Shown here: positions 1-6,915 of the stretch, in pieces
Numbering within the stretch: the first letter of the stretch is position 1
Layout of the letters: each line of letters opens with the position of its first letter
Assembly (NCBI GenBank): GCA_002296055.1
Contig: DBHE01000030.1
Span: forward strand, 1 to 10,005
DNA length: 10,005 bases
Source: Pseudomonadaceae bacterium UBA836
GTDB lineage: Bacteria > Pseudomonadota > Gammaproteobacteria > Pseudomonadales > Pseudomonadaceae
Direction of reading: 5' to 3'
Notes under the pieces: generated by a model
Database searches by the model: none
Told to the model about the DNA's origin: nothing
What the model saw: the letters and a program-made list of their open reading frames with translations, nothing else
Position numbers and translations under genes: made by a program

Positions 1-971
1 ACGGCGCGGTTGGCGTAACCCCACTCGTTGTCGTACCAGGCGTAGAGCTTGACCTGGGTCTGGTTGATCACCATGGTCGACAGCGCATCGATGATCGAGG
101 AGCGCGGGTCGGTGCGGTAATCAATGGACACCAGCGGGCGTTCCTCATAGCCGAGAATGCCGCGCAGTGGGCCGTCAGCCGCCTGCTTGAGCAGCGCGTT
201 GACCTCGTCCACGCTGGTCGGCCGCTCCACTTCAAAGACGCAGTCGGTCAATGAGGCATTGGCCAGTGGCACCCGCACCGCGTGGCCGTTCAGGCGACCG
301 CGCAACTCGGGGAAGATCTCGGCAATCGCGGTGGCCGAGCCGGTGGTGGTAGGGATCAGGCTCATGCCGCTGGCGCGGGCACGGCGCAGGTCCTTGTGCG
401 GCTGGTCGAGAATACTCTGGGTATTGGTCAGGTCGTGGATGGTGGTGATGGAGCCGTGGCGAATGCCCAGCGCCTCCTGAATCACCTTGACCACCGGCGC
501 CAGACAGTTGGTGGTACAGGAGGCGGCGGTAACAATGCGGTGCTGTTGCGGGTCAAAGCGGTCCTGGTTGACGCCCATCACCACATTCAGCGCGCCCGGC
601 TCCTTGACCGGCGCACAGACCACCACCCGTTTGACGCCCTGATCCAGATACGGCTGCAGGCTAGCCAGGGCTTTCATCTTGCCGCTGGCTTCGATGACCA
701 GATCGCAGTCGCTCCAGTCGGTATCGGCCAGTGCGCGATTGGCCGTAACCGTGATCGCCTTGCCATCGATGAGCAACTGATCCGCGTTGCTACCAGCTTC
801 GCGCTGCCAGCGGCCGTGCACCGAATCAAAGTTGAGCAGGTGGGCGTGGGTCGCCGCGTCGCCTGCCGGGTCATTGATGCGAACAAACTCCAGCTCCGGC
901 CAGTCCCAGGCTGCGCGCAGCGCGAGGCGGCCGATGCGACCAAAACCGTTGATACCTACCTTGATGCTCAT
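1..971 (-). CDS. ArsJ-associated glyceraldehyde-3-phosphate dehydrogenase (3' end off the left edge)
   Basis: NAD-dependent GAPDH; 323 codons are present and the last few lie beyond base 1. The start [15 protein letters not shown] is the Rossmann glycine motif, the catalytic cysteine is C152 in ASCTTNC (codon at 516-518), and the visible end has the conserved [10 protein letters not shown] segment. In known ars operons this dedicated GAPDH converts glyceraldehyde-3-phosphate plus arsenate into 1-arseno-3-phosphoglycerate, which the membrane protein ArsJ exports; the product then decomposes to arsenate outside the cell. Its position as fourth gene after arsR-arsH-acr3 supports this role over a glycolytic one. 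The gap from acr3 is 22 bp and contains an AGGAG Shine-Dalgarno (978-982) five bases before the ATG. arsJ is expected just outside the window to the left. A housekeeping GAPDH is the alternative, but the context makes that unlikely. Confidence 0.9.
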   Translation of the reverse strand, partial: MSIKVGINGFGRIGRLALRAAWDWPELEFVRINDPAGDAATHAHLLNFDSVHGRWQREAGSNADQLLIDGKAITVTANRALADTDWSDCDLVIEASGKMKALASLQPYLDQGVKRVVVCAPVKEPGALNVVMGVNQDRFDPQQHRIVTAASCTTNCLAPVVKVIQEALGIRHGSITTIHDLTNTQSILDQPHKDLRRARASGMSLIPTTTGSATAIAEIFPELRGRLNGHAVRVPLANASLTDCVFEVERPTSVDEVNALLKQAADGPLRGILGYEERPLVSIDYRTDPRSSIIDALSTMVINQTQVKLYAWYDNEWGYANRA

Positions 972-993
972 AGCGGACTCCTGCCTTGTGAGG

Positions 994-2016
994 TCACTCT
1001 GTGCTTGGGAACCAGTGACGGGTGCGGTTGGCAAAGGCCACCAGTGACAGCATGACCGGTACTTCCACCAGCACGCCGACCACGGTGGCCAGGGCGGCAC
1101 CGGAGTGCAGCCCGAACAGCGAGATGGCGACAGCGACCGCCAGCTCAAAGAAATTGGAGGTGCCGATCATGCAGGCGGGCGCCGCAATCGGATACGGCAG
1201 ACGCAGCTTCCAGGCAGCCAGGTAGCTGAGTGCAAAGATGCCGTAGGTCTGCACCAGCAGCGGGATGGCAATGAGCACAATGGTCAGCGGCTGGCTCAGC
1301 AGGGTGTCGGCCTGCAGGCCGAATAGCAGCGCCACAGTGCCGAGCAGGCCCAATACCGACCAGGGCTTGAGGCGTTGCAGCAGCTGCGGCAGCTGCTCGG
1401 GTGCCCGGCGCTGCAGCCACTGGCGGGTCAGTACGCCCGCGCCAAGCGGCAGCACCACGTAGAGCAGCACCGACAGCAGCAGCGTCGCCCATGGCACCTG
1501 AATATCGCTGACGCCCAGCAGCAGGCTGACCAGCGGCGCAAAGGCAAACACCATGATCAGGTCGTTCACCGACACCTGCACCAATGTGTAGTTGGGGTCG
1601 CCGCGGGTCAGCTGACTCCAGACAAATACCATGGCAGTGCAGGGCGCCACGCCCAGCAGGATCATGCCGGCGATGTACTCGCCTGCGCTTTGCGGGTCCA
1701 CCCAGTCGGCAAACAGCACACGGAAGAACAGCCAGCCGAGCAAAGCCATGGTGAAGGGTTTTATCAGCCAGTTGACCGTCAGTGTCAGCACCAGCCCGCG
1801 CGGACGCTTACCGACATCTCGCACGGCGGCAAAGTCGATCTGCACCATCATCGGGTAGATCATCACCCAGATCAGCACCGCCACGAGCAGGTTCACGTGG
1901 GCAAACTCCAGTGCCGCCACACTGGCAAACAACGCCGGAAACAGCGAGCCCAGCACCACGCCAGCGGCGATAGCCAGTGCAACCCAGAGGCTCAGCCAGC
2001 GTTCGAACAGTCCCAT
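994..2016 (-). CDS. acr3: Acr3-type arsenite efflux permease
   Basis: Inner-membrane arsenite exporter of the Acr3 (BART superfamily) type, 340 aa, within the usual length. The protein is hydrophobic throughout, with about ten transmembrane segments. It carries the conserved cysteine motif [13 protein letters not shown] (C126), which in characterised Acr3 proteins is needed for As(III) transport. It also has conserved acidic residues in the late helices (E291 in SNFFELAVA and E318 in [10 protein letters not shown]). The ATG at 2014-2016 is preceded by GAGGAG, which overlaps the TGA stop of arsH nine bases upstream, so translation is probably coupled. It is the third gene of the arsR-arsH-acr3-gapdh operon. 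It is clearly not the unrelated ArsB family, which is longer and lacks this cysteine motif. Confidence 0.95.
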   Translation of the reverse strand: MGLFERWLSLWVALAIAAGVVLGSLFPALFASVAALEFAHVNLLVAVLIWVMIYPMMVQIDFAAVRDVGKRPRGLVLTLTVNWLIKPFTMALLGWLFFRVLFADWVDPQSAGEYIAGMILLGVAPCTAMVFVWSQLTRGDPNYTLVQVSVNDLIMVFAFAPLVSLLLGVSDIQVPWATLLLSVLLYVVLPLGAGVLTRQWLQRRAPEQLPQLLQRLKPWSVLGLLGTVALLFGLQADTLLSQPLTIVLIAIPLLVQTYGIFALSYLAAWKLRLPYPIAAPACMIGTSNFFELAVAVAISLFGLHSGAALATVVGVLVEVPVMLSLVAFANRTRHWFPSTE

Positions 2017-2025
2017 GTCGGCTCC

Positions 2026-2742
2026 TCAGATACTCTGCTGGTTGACGCGTGCCGACAGCTGCTCGGCCGATTCGCGCCGTTCGGAATAGCGATCTACCAG
2101 GTAGTCGCTGTGCTCGCGCAGCAGCAGGGTGAACTTCACCAGTTCCTCCATGACGTCCACCACCCGGTCGTAGAACGGCGAGGGGCGCATGCGCCCGGCC
2201 TCGTCAAACTCCAGAAACGCCTTGGGCACCGACGACTGGTTGGGGATGGTGAACATGCGCATCCAGCGGCCCAGCGCGCGCAGCTGATTGACCACGTTAA
2301 ATGATTGCGAGCCGCCGCAGACCTGCATGACCGCCAGCGTCTTACCCTGGGTCGGGCGCACTGCGCCGATGCTCAGCGGCACCCAGTCGATCTGCGCTTT
2401 GAACACCGCCGTCATCGCGCCGTGACGCTCGGGCGAGCACCACACCTGGCCTTCGGACCACTGCATCAACTCGCGTAGTTCAATCACCTTGGGGTGGGTG
2501 TCCGGCGCATCGTCCGGCAGCGGCAGGCCGCAAGGATCAAAGACGCGGGTTTCAGCGCCAAAGTGGGTCAGCAGCCGGGCGGCCTCTTCCACCAGCAGGC
2601 GGCTGTAAGAGCGCTCGCGCGCCGAGCCGTGCAGCAGCAGGATGCGCGGTGGATGGCTGGCGCGCAGTGGGCCCTGTAGGCGCTGCTTATCCGGGCTAGG
2701 GGCCAGGTCGATCGCCAGGTTGGGTAGATCAGGGTGAGACAT
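2026..2742 (-). CDS. arsH: ArsH, NADPH-dependent FMN reductase / organoarsenical oxidase
   Basis: Soluble flavodoxin-fold flavoprotein of the NADPH-dependent FMN reductase family, 238 aa, typical for ArsH. Visible motifs are the FMN phosphate loop GSARERSYS (residues 39-47), SPERHG (103-108), which fits the ArsH consensus, and VCGGSQSFN (141-149) of the flavin site. ArsH proteins oxidise trivalent methylated and aromatic arsenicals to less toxic pentavalent forms and can reduce quinones or azo dyes. The extra 30 or so residues before the Rossmann strand ([10 protein letters not shown]) are normal for ArsH and distinguish it from general FMN reductases. The start at 2740-2742 lies 21 bp after the arsR stop, with CGGAGT as ribosome binding site. 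It is the second gene in the operon and is expected to be derepressed by arsenite through ArsR. Confidence 0.94.
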   Translation of the reverse strand: MSHPDLPNLAIDLAPSPDKQRLQGPLRASHPPRILLLHGSARERSYSRLLVEEAARLLTHFGAETRVFDPCGLPLPDDAPDTHPKVIELRELMQWSEGQVWCSPERHGAMTAVFKAQIDWVPLSIGAVRPTQGKTLAVMQVCGGSQSFNVVNQLRALGRWMRMFTIPNQSSVPKAFLEFDEAGRMRPSPFYDRVVDVMEELVKFTLLLREHSDYLVDRYSERRESAEQLSARVNQQSI

Positions 2743-2763
2743 GAAGACTCCGGTTCAGATACG

Positions 2764-3135
2764 TCAGGACGCTGAAGGGGGGCAGCAAAGGACGTCTCGC
2801 TCCGGGCGCTCGCCCATTTGCTGCAGCCGCTGGCTGTCTGCGCTCAGCCAATGGCGATTGCTTGCCAGCGTGGTATCCAGCACCTGAACCACCCAGTCCG
2901 GCAGGTTGGGGTGCAAGCGGTAATACACCCACTGCCCCTGACGACGGTCGGCCAGCAACCCGCAGGTGCGTAGCTGCGCCAGGTGGCGTGAAATCTTCGG
3001 CTGACTGAGTTCCAGCGCCGCGGTGAGCTCGCAAACGCACAGCTCACCCTCGGCGGCAATCAGCAGCATCAGGCGCGCGCGGGTCTCATCGGACAGGCAC
3101 TTGAAGACGGTGGGTGGGGTGAGATGTTCCAGCAT
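2764..3135 (-). CDS. arsR: ArsR-family arsenite-responsive repressor
   Basis: Winged helix-turn-helix repressor of the ArsR/SmtB family, 123 aa. The As(III) site typical of the E. coli-type ArsR is present as ELCVCEL (C33 and C35) at the start of the DNA-recognition region, followed by the recognition helix LSQPKISRHLAQLRTCGLL and the wing DRRQGQWVYYRL. By analogy it binds its own promoter and releases it when As(III) or Sb(III) binds the cysteines. It is the first gene of the operon and diverges from an AraC-type regulator. The C-terminus has an additional vicinal cysteine pair (C117-C118, in LCCPPSAS), which could give a second thiol site. The ATG at 3133-3135 has only a weak purine-rich region upstream, but the protein starts as ArsR proteins normally do. 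Confidence 0.95.
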   Translation of the reverse strand: MLEHLTPPTVFKCLSDETRARLMLLIAAEGELCVCELTAALELSQPKISRHLAQLRTCGLLADRRQGQWVYYRLHPNLPDWVVQVLDTTLASNRHWLSADSQRLQQMGERPERDVLCCPPSAS

Positions 3136-3158
3136 GGCAAGCTCGGTTTGATGTTTGG

Positions 3159-3180
3159 TTATTCGAATATATGGATAAGT
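3159..3180. promoter_or_regulatory. Candidate ArsR operator / ars promoter
   Basis: About 25-45 bp upstream of the arsR start is the perfect 10-bp palindrome TATTCGAATA (3160-3169) followed by an AT-rich stretch (ATATGGATAAGT). AT-rich inverted repeats of this form close to the arsR start are typical ArsR binding sites in pseudomonads. On the minus strand, TATATT next to the palindrome resembles a -10 box (5 of 6 matches), but I see no convincing -35 at normal spacing. The regulatory role is therefore inferred from position and symmetry. Confidence 0.5.
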
Positions 3181-3399
3181 GAATGTGATTTTATGGGCTG
3201 CTAGCGTACGAGGTCAACACGTATGTTGGTTTGCTAGAGGGCGCTGGGTGAGGTTACCCGGTGTGTTTGTTGAGGTATTTCTCCGCTTTATCGTGGCAGG
3301 CATTCTACGGCAATGGCCTCTATTATGAGGCTCACCGCGTGTTTTCTAATCGCAGGGCACTGGGCTCCGCATTAGTCGCGAGTTTGCGGAGGGGTGTTT

Positions 3400-4455
3400 T
3401 TGACAGCTACGCCGAATTCTGACGAGCGCCGCCAGCCGGAAGGCTGGCACGTGCGCCAGACCATTCCGGCCCGCTTTGCCCGAGAGATGCTGGCAGGGGC
3501 GGGGCTGGATCGTGCCACGCTGTTACCCATCCTCGAACGCTGCGATCTGTCTGAGGCCGCGCTCAGCGGTCATTCGCGTCTGGTCCCGCGTGACTATCTC
3601 ACTCTGACCCGGCTGGTGATTGCCCAGTCGGGTGATGAAATGCGCGGCTGTTTTGCCAAACCGGTGCCCTTAGGGACCTTCGCCCAACTGCTGCGTCTGC
3701 TGGTCTATCTGCCAACGCTGGAGGCGGTGTTTGCCGAGGCGGCGCGTTTTTATGCCCTGTATAACGAAACGCCGCCCTGGCAGGTTGAGAAGCATGACAA
3801 GCTGATTCGCCTGCGCTTGCTGCCGGCGCGGGCGGAGCAGGTGCAGTCTGCCTTGTACCCGCATTTCATGCTGCTGAGCCTGTGGCACGTAGGCAGTTGG
3901 CTGGTTAAAGAGACCTTGCCGGTGCAGCGGGTGGTGCTGCCCGAGTCGCTGGCGGAGTTCTCCAAACAGGCGCGCTTTCTGTTCGGCAGGCAGGCCGAGT
4001 TTGGGCCGCATGCCTATTTGGAATTGGCCGAAAGCGAATTGCAGCGTGCGCCTTTGCGCGCTCCGCACGAGGCCGCGCGACAGGCCCGTTACATGCCGTT
4101 GAGGCTGGTGTCGCCGGGGCAGGCGGTGGATCTGGAGTCGCAGGTGCGAGGGCTGCTCTCGGCGGCGCGCCCGTTTGCCAGTCTGTCCGAGCAGCAGGCA
4201 GCGCGTCAGCTGGGCATGGCGCGCCAGACGCTGGTACGGCGTCTGGCACTGCTTGATTCGAGCTACCACCGGATTCGTGAAGAGCTGCGCCGCGACCTGG
4301 CTTGCGCGCTGCTGTCTCAAGGCACGCAGAGTATTGCTTTGATTGCCGAACACATGGGCTACTCCGAACCCAGCGCGTTTCAGCGTGCCTTCAAACAGTG
4401 GACTGGCGTTCCACCCGGTGAGTACCGGCGCGAACGTTTGCAGCGCCAAGCCTAA
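3400..4455 (+). CDS. AraC-family transcriptional regulator (Arabinose_bd-like N-terminal domain)
   Basis: Cytoplasmic transcription factor of about 351 aa. The N-terminal two thirds resembles the arabinose-binding-like ligand domain found in OruR/ArgR-like AraC regulators (segments such as LVPRDYLTLTRLVIAQSGDE and a YNETPPW strand). The C-terminal 100 residues hold the double helix-turn-helix: SLSEQQAARQLGMARQTLVRRL is the first HTH, and IALIAEHMGYSEPSAFQRAFKQWTG is the very typical second HTH. Start choice: TTG at 3400 sits five bases after GGAGGGG (3388-3394), while the in-frame GTG at 3394 lies inside that Shine-Dalgarno, so I prefer the TTG. It diverges from arsR by 264 bp and is followed co-directionally by the dioxygenase and MBL genes, its most likely targets. 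The inducer cannot be told from the sequence. Confidence 0.9.
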   Translation: MTATPNSDERRQPEGWHVRQTIPARFAREMLAGAGLDRATLLPILERCDLSEAALSGHSRLVPRDYLTLTRLVIAQSGDEMRGCFAKPVPLGTFAQLLRLLVYLPTLEAVFAEAARFYALYNETPPWQVEKHDKLIRLRLLPARAEQVQSALYPHFMLLSLWHVGSWLVKETLPVQRVVLPESLAEFSKQARFLFGRQAEFGPHAYLELAESELQRAPLRAPHEAARQARYMPLRLVSPGQAVDLESQVRGLLSAARPFASLSEQQAARQLGMARQTLVRRLALLDSSYHRIREELRRDLACALLSQGTQSIALIAEHMGYSEPSAFQRAFKQWTGVPPGEYRRERLQRQA

Positions 4456-4546
4456 GTCCTGTCACCCCTGCTGAGCCAAGCTGTCATAGGAACCTGTCGG
4501 GTTCTGGGGGATAGTTTTGGCAAACAATGACAAGAGGGTGGTAGGC

Positions 4547-5419
4547 ATGGAACAGCGCGTGTTGTCCGGCGATAGCGAGTACCTGAAAAGCGGCTTTGCC
4601 AAGGCCTTTCCGTCCGATGCGGGCTCCCAGACTGGCGTTGATCCAGCCGAGTTGGATCGCTTGTCTGCGGCGCTGCAGCGCGACGGTTACGTGATTCTGG
4701 AGCGTATCGTGCCAGAAGCGCAGATCGACGCTATTCGCGAGGAGCTGATCACGCTGCTGCCTGAACACTGCGGACGCAATGGGTTTGAGGGCACGCTCAC
4801 CCAGCGCCTGTATGCGGTGATTTCCAAGACGCTGGCTTGCAACCCGCTAGTCGAACATCCGCTGGTGCTGGGGCTACTGGATCGGGTGCTGGCGCCCAAC
4901 TATCTGCTCTCGCAATTGCAGGTCATCAACATCTTGCCGGGCGAGTTGGCGCAGCCTCTGCACCATGACGACGGCTTCTATCCGGTGCCGCGCCCGCGCC
5001 CGCCCTATGGCGCTGCAACGGTTATTGCGCTGGACGATTTTACGGTCGACAACGGCGCCACCGTGGTCATCCCGGGCAGCCATACCTGGGGCGAGCACGA
5101 GCCGGACGCCGAAGACTGCAAGCGTGCCATTCCGGCGGTCATGCCCAAAGGCTCTATGGTGCTGTTCCTTGGCACCCTCTGGCACGGCGGCGGCGCCAAT
5201 AACAGCGCCGCGTCGCGGCTCGCGGTAACGGCTCAGTACTGTGAGCCGTGGGCGCGTCAGCAAGAGAACTTCAGCCTGTCCGTGCCACTGGATCGGGCTC
5301 GCGAGTGCAGCGCCCACATGCAACGGATGTTGGGCTACTCCATCCATCCCCCGTTTATGGGCATGGTCAACGGCATGCACCCGCGTCGGCTGCTGGAGGG
5401 GAAAACAGAGAATCAATGA
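4547..5419 (+). CDS. Phytanoyl-CoA dioxygenase (PhyH) family protein
   Basis: Predicted non-heme Fe(II)/2-oxoglutarate-dependent oxygenase with the double-stranded beta-helix fold, 290 aa. The iron facial triad can be assigned to the HHDDG motif (H139/H140 and D141/D142) and distal H213 in LWHGGGANNS. R224 in AASRLAV is placed to bind the 2-oxoglutarate carboxylate. NGATVVIPGSHTWG is characteristic of PhyH proteins. Such enzymes hydroxylate varied small molecules, and the substrate here is unknown. The ATG at 4547 has AAGAGGG eight bases upstream; an in-frame TTG at 4517 with GGGGGA upstream would add ten residues and cannot be excluded. It follows the AraC gene by 91 bp and precedes an MBL hydrolase, which suggests a small pathway in which oxidation is followed by hydrolysis. 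Confidence 0.88.
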   Translation: MEQRVLSGDSEYLKSGFAKAFPSDAGSQTGVDPAELDRLSAALQRDGYVILERIVPEAQIDAIREELITLLPEHCGRNGFEGTLTQRLYAVISKTLACNPLVEHPLVLGLLDRVLAPNYLLSQLQVINILPGELAQPLHHDDGFYPVPRPRPPYGAATVIALDDFTVDNGATVVIPGSHTWGEHEPDAEDCKRAIPAVMPKGSMVLFLGTLWHGGGANNSAASRLAVTAQYCEPWARQQENFSLSVPLDRARECSAHMQRMLGYSIHPPFMGMVNGMHPRRLLEGKTENQ

Positions 5420-5420
5420 A

Positions 5421-5444
5421 CGGCAGGGTGGCAGGAGCCTGCCG
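5421..5444 (+). repeat. Inverted repeat / hairpin after the PhyH gene
   Basis: CGGCAGG (5421-5427) is the perfect reverse complement of CCTGCCG (5438-5444) with a 10-base loop, directly after the TGA of the dioxygenase gene. No U-run follows, so it is not an intrinsic terminator. It could stabilise mRNA or be part of a REP-like element together with the next structure. Confidence 0.45.
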
Positions 5445-5460
5445 ACGCGCGGCCGAGATG

Positions 5461-5497
5461 TAGTCGTCGCATTCAGCGACGGCCTTCGGCCTGACTA
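5461..5497 (+). repeat. Nested inverted repeats capable of a three-way junction
   Basis: An outer stem TAGTC/GACTA (5461-5465 with 5493-5497) encloses two adjacent hairpins: GTCGC-attca-GCGAC (5466-5480) and GGCC-ttc-GGCC (5481-5491). All stems are perfect complements, with one unpaired T at 5492. It sits in the 108-bp gap between the dioxygenase and MBL genes. It could be a REP-type extragenic palindrome or an RNA element that sets relative expression of the two genes. The function is inferred only from the symmetry. Confidence 0.4.
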
Positions 5498-5527
5498 TCG
5501 ACAGATGACAGAGACGTACTGAAACAG

Positions 5528-6586
5528 ATGGCGACACAAGGTTTGATTTATCCGGTACAGAAACCGGCTCAGGGGGCTGCGGTAGAGCTGCAGCCGGGTG
5601 TGCTGTGGATCCGCATGCCGCTGCCGTTCAAGCTGGACCACGTCAACCTGTGGGCTTTGCGCGAGGGACGAGGTTGGGCAGTGGTCGACACCGGTGTGTG
5701 GACCGAACAGGCGATGGGGGCGTGGGAGCAGTTGTTTGCCGATGCGCTCGGTGGCCTGCCGATCACCCGGATCATCTGCACCCACCGGCATGCCGACCAC
5801 GCTGGTCTGGCCGGCTGGCTGGCAGAGCGTTTTGACTGTGAGCTGTGGATGCCGCACATCGAGTATCACGCCGCGCAGACTGCACGTCAGCAAGGCACCA
5901 GCGCCCCTGACTCCGAGGTCGAGTTCTATCGCCGTGCCGGCTGGAACGAGTCAGCACTCAGCAGCTTCCGCACCAACTACGGTTGCATCTCCAGCATGAT
6001 CCATCCTTTGCCGGAGCAATTCCGCCGCATGTGCGATGGTGACGTGCTGCGTGTCGGCGACGATGACTGGGAAGTAGTTGTCGGGCATGGGCACACCGCC
6101 GAGCACGCATGCCTGTACTGCGCCGAGCGGCAGTTGTTCATCTCTGGCGATCAGGTACTGCCTCTGATCTCTTCGAATGTCTCAGTCCCGCCCCACCATC
6201 CGGAGAGCAACCCGCTCGGCGACTGGCTGACGTCCATGGTGCGTATTCGCGACAAAGTCAGCAGCGAAGTCCTGGTGCTGCCCTCTCACAATGAGTGCTT
6301 TCTTGGCCTGCACACGCGCATCGACGACCTGGTCGGTTCGCAGCAACAGCTGCTGGTTAAACTGCAGGACGAACTGCGCGAATCCCGTCGCAGCGTCGAT
6401 ATCTTCAAATGCCTGTTTGGCCGCGACATCGGCATGGGCGACGGTATCGTCCTTTCTCTCGCCACTGGTGAAAGCCGCGCCAACCTCAACTGCCTGATCG
6501 CTATGGGCCACGCCGAACGGATGGTCGATCATGCCGGGGTGGAGTGGTACTGCGCTACTGAAAGGCGGGAAAGGGTCTGCGGGTAA
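5528..6586 (+). CDS. MBL-fold metallo-hydrolase
   Basis: Predicted binuclear-zinc hydrolase of the metallo-beta-lactamase superfamily, 352 aa, cytoplasmic (no signal peptide). The metal ligands are visible in order: THRHADH (H86, H88, D90, H91), VVGHGHT (H189), SGDQVLP (D208) and PSHNE (H254). The C-terminal 95 residues (LHTRIDDLVGSQQQLL through VEWYCA) are helical and resemble the winged-helix appendage seen in LACTB2-like or glyoxalase II-like MBL proteins, so a thioester, lactone or ester substrate is plausible. It is co-directional with the PhyH gene 108 bp upstream and probably shares its transcript. The ribosome binding site is weak, but the start is supported by the beta-strand LQPGVLWIRMPLPF close behind it. 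The substrate is unknown. Confidence 0.9.
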   Translation: MATQGLIYPVQKPAQGAAVELQPGVLWIRMPLPFKLDHVNLWALREGRGWAVVDTGVWTEQAMGAWEQLFADALGGLPITRIICTHRHADHAGLAGWLAERFDCELWMPHIEYHAAQTARQQGTSAPDSEVEFYRRAGWNESALSSFRTNYGCISSMIHPLPEQFRRMCDGDVLRVGDDDWEVVVGHGHTAEHACLYCAERQLFISGDQVLPLISSNVSVPPHHPESNPLGDWLTSMVRIRDKVSSEVLVLPSHNECFLGLHTRIDDLVGSQQQLLVKLQDELRESRRSVDIFKCLFGRDIGMGDGIVLSLATGESRANLNCLIAMGHAERMVDHAGVEWYCATERRERVCG

Positions 6587-6623
6587 GGCCCACCACTTCA
6601 TGGCAGGTGCTTACCCACTGGGC

Positions 6624-6663
6624 ATAAAAAAGCCCCGAAAATCGCTAGGATTATCAGGGCTTT
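6624..6663 (-). terminator. Rho-independent terminator (native to ssrA), possibly bidirectional
   Basis: AAAGCCC (6629-6635) pairs perfectly with GGGCTTT (6657-6663), and an inner stem AATC/GATT (6640-6643 with 6649-6652) extends the structure. Read on the minus strand, the hairpin is followed by a run of T residues (TTTTTTAT), the classic intrinsic terminator. It lies 14 bp beyond the ssrA 3' end, where the tmRNA terminator belongs. On the plus strand the U-tract is poor (AGGTCTTGC), so termination of the MBL transcript here would be weaker. Confidence 0.8.
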
Positions 6664-6677
6664 AGGTCTTGCTAATT

Positions 6678-6703
6678 TGGTGGAGCCGGGGGGATTTGAA
6701 CCC
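6678..6703 (-). other. ssrA: Attachment site: isolated 3' end of a tmRNA (ssrA)-like gene
   Basis: On the minus strand this reads as a T-loop TTCAAAT, the downstream T-stem CCCCC, an acceptor strand CGGCTCC, discriminator A and CCA. The acceptor strand pairs with GGGGCCG, the expected 5' end of a pseudomonad tmRNA as I recall it, which points to ssrA over an ordinary tRNA. Bases to the right (6704 on) do not complete the T-stem, and no tmRNA body follows, so only the 3' tip is present next to its terminator. Integrases commonly target this tip: the island regenerates a complete gene at one end and leaves such a remnant at the other. The composition changes within about 200 bp to the right. 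Confidence 0.72.
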
Positions 6704-6915
6704 GTTGCAGGGGCCTTGCACTGCGGCTCTATTTTTCGCTTTGCCTTTGAAATCAAAAGGCTATCGTCTTCCTTCCTCTGCACTGCATCGCAATGCCCCG
6801 CTATGTCTGCGACACTTTTTCGACACAGTGACTACTCTCTGTAGGTCGTGCATGGTGGTTCTCACCCCCCGCGTCTTGAACGTACACTAGTCCTTTACGT
6901 ACATGGAGGTAGAGA
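6704..6915 (+). other. Island-edge intergenic region and leader of the DUF4062 gene
   Basis: I see no convincing gene in these 212 bases. The one open frame here (about 73 codons, beginning inside the att site with WWSRGDLNP) is the type of spurious frame made by translating tRNA ends. The right end contains a direct repeat ACGTACA (6880-6886 and 6897-6903, 17 bp apart) and the strong Shine-Dalgarno GGAGGT (6905-6910). TTGAAC (6876-6881) could be a -35 box, but no good -10 follows. The promoter of the plus-strand pair should lie here. Confidence 0.4.

Noticed and set aside
282..1055. 257-codon open frame on the plus strand opposite the GAPDH gene
   Set aside because: It is antisense to a clearly conserved GAPDH with all motifs; long antisense frames are common in GC-rich DNA and the translation has no recognisable domain.
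1375..2304. 309-codon plus-strand frame across acr3 and arsH
   Set aside because: Gln/His-rich translation typical of a GC-rich shadow frame, spanning two real genes on the other strand.
3316..3331. Inverted repeat GCCTC-tattat-GAGGC upstream of the AraC gene as promoter or operator
   Set aside because: TATTAT resembles a -10 box, but no -35 is found at proper spacing and a 5-bp arm repeat is weak on its own.
3670..4449. 259-codon minus-strand frame within the AraC gene
   Set aside because: The AraC reading has a canonical HTH; the opposite frame has biased Arg/Gln composition and no motifs.
4490..4504. Hairpin GAACC/GGTTC between the AraC and PhyH genes as a terminator
   Set aside because: Only a 5-bp stem with no following U-run; more likely chance symmetry in the leader.
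4874..5416. 180-codon minus-strand frame opposite the PhyH gene
   Set aside because: Shadow of the dioxygenase, whose iron ligands and family motifs are intact on the plus strand.
6678..6780. A complete tRNA or tmRNA gene on the minus strand
   Set aside because: Only the T-loop, 3' T-stem strand, acceptor 3' strand and CCA are present; the 5' T-stem does not pair fully and there is no anticodon arm or tmRNA body.
6669..6890. 73-codon plus-strand frame starting within the att site
   Set aside because: Its start is a translation of the tRNA-like terminus, a frequent annotation artefact; no ribosome binding site and no conserved content.
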